From contig JAGWPQ010000421.1 in the NCBI GenBank assembly GCA_028877045.1, forward strand, positions 1 to 5,795: 5,795 bases of DNA, read 5' to 3'. Below are positions 1 through 4,522 of the stretch, piece after piece. Position numbers and translations under genes: made by a program. How positions within the stretch are numbered: position 1 is the stretch's first letter; every line of letters begins with the position of its first letter. The notes under the pieces were generated by a model. That model was not told where the DNA came from, did not search any database, and was given only the letters and a program-made list of their open reading frames with translations. Origin of the DNA: Bacteroidota bacterium. GTDB lineage: Bacteria > Bacteroidota > Bacteroidia > Chitinophagales > Chitinophagaceae.

Positions 1-1035
1 ATGTTCCGTAAAGTTGAGTTCTTCATTCTCGGCGATGCGGCTGCTCAGAAACAATTAAGAAAAGCACCATGGACAACCGATAAAATTGTAAAAGTTGGGT
101 TCAAGCATATTGTATTTTATCTGTTGGCATTTATCATCGCCAACTTTTTTCTGGCTTATGTTATCGGTATGAAGGAAGTAGAAAAAATTATCACAGAACC
201 GATAAGTCAACATGCCGCAGGCTTTACTTCGATTTTAATTTTCAGTGGAATTTTTTATGGTGTGTATGCTTTTTTCAGAGAGCAGGCATGTATTGTGATT
301 TGTCCATACGGCAGATTGCAAAGTGTTTTATTGGATAAAAATTCGATGATCGTTGCATACGATTATAAACGTGGCGAACCACGCGGTAATTTTAAAAAGC
401 AAGCCGAAGAAAATTTAGGCGATTGTATCGATTGCCATCAATGCGTAAGGGTTTGTCCAACAGGAATAGATATCCGCGATGGTGTACAAATGGAATGTGT
501 GGGATGTACGGCCTGCATTGATGCTTGCGATACGGTGATGGATAAGATAGGAAAGCCAAGAGGGTTGGTAAGATATGCTTCTGAAAATTCGATAGCCAAC
601 GGCGAACGTTTGCATTACACGGCAAGAATGAAACTCTACACAGCTTTATGTGCAGTGGTACTTACGTTATTAAGCATTTTATTGGCTACCAGAAAAGATG
701 TTGATGCAACTGTAATGCGTACGCCGGGAATATTGTATCAGGAAAGGGGGGCCGACAGTATTTCAAACCTGTACAATATTAAAGTGGTTAATAAAACAAT
801 TAAAGAAGTACCGCTCACGGTTAAATTAGAAGATGGTAACGGAAAAATTGAAATTGTTGGTAAACCATATATTACCGTTGCAAAAGAAGGCCAGGGCTCA
901 GGTTCATTTTTTGTGGTTCTTCCTAAAAACAGGATTCATAAAAGATCAACACATATTACGTTGAGTCTGTATCAGGGCAATGTAAAAATAAGTGATGTAA
1001 AAACTAATTTCTTAGGACCTATAACAGAACAATAA
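1..1035 (+). CDS. ccoG: Cytochrome c oxidase accessory protein CcoG/FixG, C-terminal part (5' end cut by window edge)
   Basis: CcoG is a membrane-bound polyferredoxin needed for assembly of cytochrome cbb3 oxidase; in studied bacteria it is a cupric reductase supplying Cu(I). Visible: a membrane segment about residues 34-56, another about 76-91, Cys97-x3-Cys101-Pro, then two ferredoxin-like cysteine sets, Cys142/145/148/152-Pro and Cys166/169/172/176, a third membrane segment about 212-228, and a beta-rich C-terminal domain (about 235-344) matching the Ig-like FixG C-terminal domain. Only 344 codons are present, whereas family members are usually about 450-480 residues. The first ATG corresponds to an internal Met of the family, so the N-terminal helices and the Cys-Gly-Trp-x-Cys-Pro region lie to the left of base 1. 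This is a window cut, not a pseudogene. It ends in TAA 18 bases before ccoH, in an apparent operon. Confidence 0.93.
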   Translation: MFRKVEFFILGDAAAQKQLRKAPWTTDKIVKVGFKHIVFYLLAFIIANFFLAYVIGMKEVEKIITEPISQHAAGFTSILIFSGIFYGVYAFFREQACIVICPYGRLQSVLLDKNSMIVAYDYKRGEPRGNFKKQAEENLGDCIDCHQCVRVCPTGIDIRDGVQMECVGCTACIDACDTVMDKIGKPRGLVRYASENSIANGERLHYTARMKLYTALCAVVLTLLSILLATRKDVDATVMRTPGILYQERGADSISNLYNIKVVNKTIKEVPLTVKLEDGNGKIEIVGKPYITVAKEGQGSGSFFVVLPKNRIHKRSTHITLSLYQGNVKISDVKTNFLGPITEQ

Positions 1036-1053
1036 ACAATTAAAATTTCAACT

Positions 1054-1488
1054 ATGAATTGGGGTAATAAATTAATATTAGTGTTTATTGTATTTGCAGT
1101 TATGATGAGTGTACTGGTATATAAATCTATCAACACACATTATGATCTGGTAAGTAAAGATTATTATAAGGATGAATTACGTTATCAGGATAAGATTGAT
1201 GGGATGGATAATGCTGCAAAAGTGAGTGATGTGGTTGTAACACAGGATGCAGAAAATGTAATTGTAAATTTCCCGAAAGAATTAAATAAATCTAAAACCA
1301 AAGGAGAAGCATGGTTTTATTGTGCCACTGATGATATGAAAGATAAAAAAATTCCTCTGGAAATAGATGTATCAGGCAAACAGTTCTTCCCCAAAAAAGA
1401 ACTTTCGAAAACAAATTATATTTTAAAACTTAGCTGGAAGATCGACACGCTGAATTATTTTGCAGAGAAAAGAGTAATCATAAAATAA
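1054..1488 (+). CDS. ccoH: FixH/CcoH family protein, cbb3 oxidase assembly
   Basis: A 144-residue protein with one N-terminal membrane anchor (about residues 7-23) and a soluble domain expected on the periplasmic side. Just after the anchor, residues 31-49 carry the family signature: Asp-Leu-Val-Ser-Lys-Asp-Tyr-Tyr, then a charged stretch with Tyr44-Gln45. Family knowledge: FixH/CcoH associates with cbb3 oxidase subunits and is needed for a stable complex. It lies directly after ccoG and before the SafE-like gene, as in typical cco clusters of this phylum. The ATG at 1054 is chosen because it gives the anchor a short N-region (Met-Asn-Trp-Gly-Asn-Lys). No purine-rich Shine-Dalgarno is seen; the upstream bases are A/T-rich. 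The TAA stop shares its last A with the next gene's ATG (TAATG), suggesting translational coupling. Confidence 0.9.
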   Translation: MNWGNKLILVFIVFAVMMSVLVYKSINTHYDLVSKDYYKDELRYQDKIDGMDNAAKVSDVVVTQDAENVIVNFPKELNKSKTKGEAWFYCATDDMKDKKIPLEIDVSGKQFFPKKELSKTNYILKLSWKIDTLNYFAEKRVIIK

Positions 1489-2195
1489 TGTACTGGCAGG
1501 TAATTTTATCGGGTTTAGTTTTAGGACTTATCAGCAGCTTCCATTGTGTGGGAATGTGCGGCCCTATTGCATTTTCATTGCCTGTTCATTATCTTCCGGC
1601 AACCAAAAAATTAACCGGAATATTATTGTACAATATTGGCAGAGTTGTAACGTATTCTTTGCTGGGATTGTTTTTTGGATATGTAGGACGCCAGATTTTT
1701 TTGCAAGGCTTTCAGCAATGGTTTTCTATTATTTTAGGATTGATAATTTTATTTGTATTACTTCAATCTATTATCAGTAAAAAATTCCTACATCTTAAGT
1801 TCTTCGATAAAATAAATATCCGGTTACAGCAATTTATCGGAAAATATATTCAGCAAAAACAATTGTATGGAATGTTTTTAATTGGAATTGCCAACGGGCT
1901 ATTGCCTTGCGGAATGGTTTATTTTGCTATTGCCGGTGCACTGGCCACAGGAAGCATTACAGGAGGCGTTATATTCATGGCAACGTATGGATTGGGGACC
2001 TTGCCGTTTATGATCTTGCTTTCTTATTTTGGTTTTATGATCAGTATTTCAGTACGAAATACTATGAAAAAAATTGTGCCTTATTTTGTTGCGGTAATGG
2101 CTGTTCTTTTAATTCTGCGTGGAATGAATCTTGGCATTCCTTATATCAGCCCTTATTTCGAGAATACTTCAGGTAAAGCTGTCATTTGTCATTGA
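1488..2195 (+). CDS. Sulfite exporter TauE/SafE family (DsbD_2-type) membrane protein in the cco cluster
   Basis: A 235-residue, highly hydrophobic protein with about six predicted membrane segments (roughly 4-30, 45-66, 78-96, 127-152, 155-181, 195-213). Two Cys-containing motifs mark it as a SafE/DsbD_2 member. The first, in helix 1, is Phe18-His19-Cys20-Val-Gly-Met-Cys24-Gly-Pro. The second, in the fourth segment, is Leu139-Pro140-Cys141-Gly. These resemble the transmembrane domain of DsbD/CcdA, which passes reducing equivalents across the membrane, and related proteins are also linked to copper handling. The protein ends in Cys234-His235, a possible extra metal ligand or redox group. It starts on the ATG of TAATG, overlapping ccoH by one base, so its role is probably in cbb3 maturation (copper or thiol redox). 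The 'sulfite exporter' database name should not be read as its function. No terminator follows immediately. Confidence 0.85.
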   Translation: MYWQVILSGLVLGLISSFHCVGMCGPIAFSLPVHYLPATKKLTGILLYNIGRVVTYSLLGLFFGYVGRQIFLQGFQQWFSIILGLIILFVLLQSIISKKFLHLKFFDKINIRLQQFIGKYIQQKQLYGMFLIGIANGLLPCGMVYFAIAGALATGSITGGVIFMATYGLGTLPFMILLSYFGFMISISVRNTMKKIVPYFVAVMAVLLILRGMNLGIPYISPYFENTSGKAVICH

Positions 2196-2217
2196 TTGCG
2201 CTACAGCCTTTGCAGCA

Positions 2218-2253
2218 TTAACATTTCTTTCTTAAACCGTTGACATTTCTTTC
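2218..2253 (+). repeat. Two-copy direct repeat, 22-base period
   Basis: TTAACATTTCTTTC (2218-2231) recurs as TTGACATTTCTTTC (2240-2253) with 13 of 14 bases equal. The copies are 22 bases apart, about two helical turns, so both would present the same DNA face. The second copy contains the TTGACA proposed as the upstream element of the promoter listed next. This could be a regulator site or a duplicated promoter element, or chance in AT-rich DNA. Only two copies exist. Confidence 0.55.
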
Positions 2254-2274
2254 AGTCTTTAGTAAAGATATTTG
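2240..2274 (+). promoter_or_regulatory. Candidate Bacteroidota-type promoter for an intergenic transcript
   Basis: TTGACA at 2240-2245 is followed after 21 bases by GATATTTG (2267-2274), one mismatch from the Bacteroidota -7 consensus TAnnTTTG. The start of transcription would fall near 2278-2282. Between the two boxes lies a perfect inverted repeat, TCTTTA-G-TAAAGA (2256-2268), that could be an operator. There is no start codon with a usable ORF downstream, so the promoter would serve a non-coding RNA. Position and spacing are reasonable, but the -7 box is imperfect. Confidence 0.4.
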
Positions 2275-2277
2275 CAT

Positions 2278-2452
2278 TGTGAAAGGCAGCAAATCTGAGT
2301 GAGGTTGAATCTGATAGGAAATGTTTAACAATTGAAATTGATTTTGTGGCAAGCCTTTTGCAAGATTAATGAATAGAAAGAAAGTTTAAAATTTTTCTCA
2401 TAAGCAGTTAGTTTTGGTTGCGGCCCCGATTTCAATCGGGGCCAATTTTTTT
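2278..2452 (+). ncRNA. Candidate small RNA of about 170 nt, family unknown
   Basis: Between a possible promoter and a strong terminator lies a stretch with no credible ORF; the longest ATG frame inside it (2369-2389) encodes six residues. The predicted 5' end can form a long-range stem: 2277-2287 pairs with 2353-2363 over 11 positions, two of them G-U. Inside it, 2291-2295 pairs with 2340-2344. The RNA would close with the GC-rich terminator hairpin at 2422-2443. The elongated rod shape is loosely reminiscent of 6S RNA, but I recognise no family motif. It could instead be only a long 3' region of the cco operon. The 5' boundary is inferred from the proposed -7 box. Confidence 0.3.
2422..2452 (+). 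terminator. Strong intrinsic terminator, + strand
   Basis: GGCCCCGATT (2422-2431) and AATCGGGGCC (2434-2443) are perfect reverse complements, in practice an 8-9 bp GC-rich stem with a 4-6 base loop. The stem is followed by AA and seven Ts (2446-2452). The T-run lies on the + strand side only, so the terminator serves + strand transcripts: either the cco operon read-through or the candidate small RNA. The last Ts overlap the stop codon of the convergent VanZ gene by two bases. Confidence 0.88.
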
Positions 2453-2837
2453 ATAGATAATTCACGTCAGATTTTTTAAATCTTCTGCGCCACCAAAAGT
2501 ATGCTGCCAAACATCCAATGCCATCTGCAATCATATCATTGACATCAAAACTGCGATTAGGAATAAAATATTTTTGAACAAATTCCATTGCAATTCCGAA
2601 AACTATTCCGCCAATGGCAATCATCAAAATCAATAGATATTTTTTATCTGATCTTTTTACCGCAAATGAAAATAAAAATCCAAGTGTGAAGAACATGACA
2701 ATATGAACAAGCTTATCGGCCTGATAAAAATCCATCCAACTTATTTGAGGAATTTTTTTACCGGGAATTGTGAGCAGATAAAAACAAAAGGCTAACCAAA
2801 GAATGCCGGGAATAAATTGCAGGTGACGAGTTCTCAA
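2451..2837 (-). CDS. VanZ family small membrane protein
   Basis: A 128-residue protein with four membrane segments (about 8-25, 43-61, 67-85, 103-116). It carries the VanZ-family polar residues: Asp41-Lys-Leu-Val-His45 at the start of helix 2, Glu85-x2-Gln88 at the end of helix 3, and Arg95-x2-Asp98-x2-Asp101 with Asp105 before helix 4. VanZ of enterococci gives low-level teicoplanin resistance, but the broad family has no settled function and resistance should not be inferred here. The start is unusual: the frame opens with TTG at 2837, immediately after an in-frame TAA. The first ATG (Met35) would remove helix 1, so TTG is preferred. It follows gcvH on the same strand, an arrangement I recall as common in this phylum, but a gcvH terminator lies between them. 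Confidence 0.85.
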   Translation of the reverse strand: MRTRHLQFIPGILWLAFCFYLLTIPGKKIPQISWMDFYQADKLVHIVMFFTLGFLFSFAVKRSDKKYLLILMIAIGGIVFGIAMEFVQKYFIPNRSFDVNDMIADGIGCLAAYFWWRRRFKKSDVNYL

Positions 2838-2851
2838 TTAAATATATTTCA

Positions 2852-2891
2852 ACAAAAATAAGGGAGTTGCTTCTTTTGCAACTTCCTTATT
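2852..2891 (-). terminator. Intrinsic terminator of gcvH
   Basis: The plus-strand bases 2857-2870 and 2878-2891 form a 14-position inverted repeat with a single mismatch (a G-U pair in one RNA orientation) around a seven-base loop. Read on the minus strand, the stem begins 27 bases after the gcvH stop and its end merges into TTATTTTTG, a U-rich tract. This fits termination of the leftward gcvH transcript and separates it from the VanZ gene. On the plus strand there is no clean T-run after the stem. Confidence 0.75.
2853..2881 (-). promoter_or_regulatory. Candidate promoter for the VanZ gene, inside the gcvH terminator
   Basis: On the minus strand, TATTTTTG (2860 to 2853) matches TAnnTTTG exactly. 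A TTG at 2881-2879 lies 18 bases upstream. Transcription would start around 2846-2849, leaving only about ten bases before the TTG start codon at 2837. The same T-rich bases serve as the U-tract of the gcvH terminator, so the match may reflect the U-tract alone. Confidence 0.35.
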
Positions 2892-2918
2892 TATATAAAA
2901 TTTCCTGAAGGATTTATT

Positions 2919-3296
2919 TTAGTGTACGAGGTTTTGATATGCAGCAGCATCCAATAATCCTTCAAGTTCTTTCGGATCAGATACTTCTAACTTGATCATC
3001 CAGCCACCAACATACGGATCGTTATTTACCAACTCGGGTTGTTTTTCCAAAGCAGCATTAAATTCTAAAATTTTTCCGGCAACAGGCAAGAACAAATCAC
3101 TCACAGTTTTCACCGCTTCAACTGTACCAAAAACTGTTTCGGCGGCAAGAGTTTGACCAACAGTGCCTATCTCAACATAAACAATATCGCCTAATTCGCT
3201 TTGCGCAAAATCGGTAATGCCAACAGTTGCAATATTGCCATCGAGGCTGATCCATTCATGATCTTTTGTGTAATGAAGGTTAGAAGGAAAATTCAT
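2919..3296 (-). CDS. gcvH: Glycine cleavage system H protein
   Basis: H protein is the lipoyl-carrying shuttle of the glycine cleavage system. Its lipoyl arm takes the aminomethyl group from the P protein (after glycine decarboxylation), presents it to the T protein, and is reoxidised by the L protein, all in the cytoplasm. At 125 residues it has the normal length. The N-terminus (Asn-Leu-His-Tyr-Thr-Lys-Asp-His-Glu-Trp, about 6-15) is typical, and the lipoyl site is Lys63 in Gly57-Thr-Val-Glu60-Ala-Val-Lys63-Thr. The C-terminal Asn91-Asn-Asp-Pro-Tyr-x-Gly-Gly-Trp-Met is also characteristic. gcvP and gcvT are not in this window, so the system's genes are split. The gene lies 50 bases after the cyclophilin gene on the same strand and is followed by an intrinsic terminator. 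No Shine-Dalgarno is visible before ATG 3296. Confidence 0.96.
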   Translation of the reverse strand: MNFPSNLHYTKDHEWISLDGNIATVGITDFAQSELGDIVYVEIGTVGQTLAAETVFGTVEAVKTVSDLFLPVAGKILEFNAALEKQPELVNNDPYVGGWMIKLEVSDPKELEGLLDAAAYQNLVH

Positions 3297-3340
3297 TGTG
3301 ATTTTATTTTAAATTATAAATAGGGAACAAATTGTATTTG

Positions 3341-3348
3341 CAAAGATT
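3341..3348 (-). promoter_or_regulatory. Possible -7 box of a gcvH promoter
   Basis: On the minus strand, AATCTTTG (3348 to 3341, followed by C) differs at one base from TAnnTTTG. It overlaps the last bases of the cyclophilin stop codon and lies about 45 bases before the gcvH ATG. No convincing TTG element is found about 20 bases further up. A 5-bp inverted repeat (CAAAT/ATTTG, 3328-3340) sits just downstream, near the presumed start site. gcvH may therefore have its own promoter, or simply be read from upstream. Confidence 0.35.
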
Positions 3349-4105
3349 AATTTAATAAACGCATTTTCATTATAACATTTTTTGCAGGCCGATCGCCTGG
3401 TTTTGTTTGAACCGATGCAATTTTATCGATCACATCTAATCCGCTGATCACTTCACCAAACACAGTATAATTCTGATCGAGGAACGGTGTCCCGCCAATG
3501 CGCTGATAAATTTCTTTTTGCGAATTACTGTATTTAAAAGATGGATTATTTTGTTTGATCGCCTGATTATAAATACTGTTTAATTGAGCAGTATCCATCT
3601 TTTTTCCCTCAACAATATAAAATTGGCAGTTACTGCTTGCTTTAGCCGGATTGTTATCACGTGCTGCAGCCAATGCACCTTTTTTATGAATGAAATTTGG
3701 ACGAAACTCAGCGGGGATGCGGTCTCCCGGAGCTTCACCCATTCCCAGCATAACACTGTCGGGTGCATTTTTACTTAAAGGATCGCCGCCCTGGATCATA
3801 AATTCTTTTATCACGCGGTGAAATAACAAACTGTCGTAAAAACCTTCCTGTACCAGTTTAATAAAATTATCGCGATGCAAAGGCGTTTCATTGTACAACT
3901 TGGCGATCATCGTTCCGTAATCAGTTGTTATTTCAACTAAACGTTCTTTGGCTTTCGGGGTAACGATTTTTTTTGCAACCGGTTTTACAACATGTTTTGT
4001 TGTTTTCTTCTGCACCGGTTTCTTTTGCGCATCAATTGAGGTTATCGCAAAAAAACCTATCAATAAAAAAATATACTTCATCATTCTATAATAAATAATT
4101 GCCAT
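3347..4105 (-). CDS. Exported cyclophilin-type peptidyl-prolyl cis-trans isomerase
   Basis: Catalyses cis-trans isomerisation of X-Pro bonds in proteins, here outside the cytoplasm. Residues 1-26 form a signal peptide: a short positive N-region with Arg7 and Lys10, a hydrophobic core about 11-23, and probable cleavage after Asp25-Ala26. No lipobox Cys is present. A Lys-rich linker (27-54) leads to the cyclophilin domain (about 56-252). Family landmarks are Phe95-His-Arg97-Val, Phe102-Met-Ile-Gln105-Gly-Gly-Asp, Ser158-Asn-Cys-Gln161-Phe162 and Val215-Phe-Gly-Glu. A segment of about 40 residues (168-208) is inserted relative to small cyclophilins, as I recall for homologues in this phylum. Tyr213 stands where a His is common. 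The start is uncertain: ATG 4105 overlaps the upstream stop (TAATG), but Met8 (4084) or Met9 (4081) would give an equally good signal peptide. Confidence 0.92.
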   Translation of the reverse strand: MAIIYYRMMKYIFLLIGFFAITSIDAQKKPVQKKTTKHVVKPVAKKIVTPKAKERLVEITTDYGTMIAKLYNETPLHRDNFIKLVQEGFYDSLLFHRVIKEFMIQGGDPLSKNAPDSVMLGMGEAPGDRIPAEFRPNFIHKKGALAAARDNNPAKASSNCQFYIVEGKKMDTAQLNSIYNQAIKQNNPSFKYSNSQKEIYQRIGGTPFLDQNYTVFGEVISGLDVIDKIASVQTKPGDRPAKNVIMKMRLLN

Positions 4106-4449
4106 TAAAAATTTTGCTGCTCAAAGTAAAGCAGAATATGATCTTTTAAAAAATTTTCCTGTTCAATTAAATTAAAAACGGGCAATTCTTTTACTTGTTT
4201 AAAATGCGGCCAGCCATCTGCATCATTTCCTTCATGCACATAATAACCGCTTGGTTTTAAAACGGTGCATACGGCCACATGCATCAGGTCCTGCTTTTGT
4301 TCTTTCGAAATTTGTTGCTGCACAAAACCTGTTTCCTGCATACCAATTAAAAATAATACGGCTTCCACATCGGGTTTTTTGCCAAAACGCTCAGTCAGCC
4401 TGGCTTCCAGTGTCCACCAGCGTTGTTGAAGATCATCTTTAATAAACAT
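4105..4449 (-). CDS. Conserved protein of unknown function (114 aa)
   Basis: I recall similar small proteins in other Bacteroidota genomes but know of no assigned function. It is soluble, with no signal peptide or membrane segment. It has an amphipathic N-terminal helix region (about 3-22), Phe22-Gly-Lys-Lys-Pro-Asp27, a hydrophobic Leu32-Phe-Leu-Ile-Gly-Met-Gln-Glu39, then Lys52-Gln-Asp-Leu-Met-His57-Val-Ala-Val-Cys61. After that come Gly68-Tyr-Tyr and Asp76-x-Asp-Gly-Trp80-Pro-His82-Phe, followed by a C-terminal helix. His57, Cys61 and His82 are possible ligands, but no known metal motif is seen. The frame is open to 4620, but the longer start would run through the divergent promoters and into serS. 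ATG 4449 is preferred and lies seven bases after a perfect -7 box. Its TAA overlaps the cyclophilin ATG, suggesting co-expression. Confidence 0.78.
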   Translation of the reverse strand: MFIKDDLQQRWWTLEARLTERFGKKPDVEAVLFLIGMQETGFVQQQISKEQKQDLMHVAVCTVLKPSGYYVHEGNDADGWPHFKQVKELPVFNLIEQENFLKDHILLYFEQQNF

Positions 4450-4456
4450 AAGGGTA

Positions 4457-4464
4457 CAAAGATA
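4457..4464 (-). promoter_or_regulatory. -7 box of the leftward promoter (unknown gene, cyclophilin)
   Basis: On the minus strand, TATCTTTG (4464 to 4457) matches the Bacteroidota -7 consensus TAnnTTTG perfectly. The ATG at 4449 begins only seven bases after the box, so the transcript would have a leader of a few bases or none. A clear upstream TTG at normal spacing is not seen; the nearest (4493-4491) is 26 bases away. This box also argues against longer starts for the unknown gene. Confidence 0.6.
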
Positions 4465-4473
4465 GTATTTGAA

Positions 4474-4491
4474 GCGTGCCATCTTACACGC
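4474..4491. repeat. Inverted repeat centred between the divergent promoters
   Basis: GCGTG (4474-4478) and CACGC (4487-4491) are perfect reverse complements separated by eight bases. They are placed almost exactly midway between the two opposed TATCTTTG boxes and are the most GC-rich part of the gap. The repeat could be a regulator site acting on both promoters, but 5-bp arms are short enough to occur by chance. Confidence 0.35.
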
Positions 4492-4497
4492 AACAAT

Positions 4498-4505
4498 TAT
4501 CTTTG
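4498..4505 (+). promoter_or_regulatory. serS: -7 box of the serS promoter
   Basis: TATCTTTG on the plus strand is a perfect TAnnTTTG match and is followed by C, as often seen in this phylum. The serS ATG at 4523 lies 17 bases after the box, giving a short leader of roughly a dozen bases. A TTTG at 4468-4471 lies 26 bases upstream, longer than the usual spacing of about 20, so the upstream element is uncertain. Confidence 0.6.
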
Positions 4506-4522
4506 CCAAAAATCGAATTTGT

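Noticed and set aside
392..625. Minus-strand ORFs inside ccoG (77 and 66 residues)
   Set aside because: Shadow frames opposite the conserved cysteine-rich coding region; no recognisable domain and no promoter.
1..1035. ccoG as an N-terminally truncated pseudogene
   Set aside because: The frame is open at base 1 and the first ATG matches an internal family Met, so the missing part lies outside the window; the rest is intact.
1544..2176. Plus-strand out-of-frame ORFs inside the SafE-like gene (1544-1780 and 1907-2176)
   Set aside because: Frame-shifted copies of a clearly coding membrane protein; composition is not that of a real protein.
2218..2253. Possible CRISPR or tandem repeat array
   Set aside because: Only two 14-base copies with an 8-base gap and no further units; too short and too few.
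2269..2294. Resemblance of GAAAGGCAGCA (2281-2291) to the SRP RNA core, flanked by ATTTGC/GCAAAT
   Set aside because: The opposite strand of the SRP domain (CAGG-type side) and the usual GC-rich helix are missing, and the left arm is the proposed -7 box. Not enough for an SRP RNA call.
2451..2837. VanZ as a glycopeptide resistance gene
   Set aside because: No other van genes are present, and chromosomal VanZ-family proteins are widespread in bacteria that are not subject to glycopeptides; the family name alone does not support resistance.
3580..3778. Short ORFs on both strands within the cyclophilin gene
   Set aside because: They overlap the conserved catalytic region of the real gene and show no independent signals.
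4469..4522. 18-residue N-terminal extension of SerS
   Set aside because: The extra codons contain the perfect -7 box at 4498-4505, and SerS proteins of this phylum begin Met-Leu-Gln-Val-Asn, which matches 4523.
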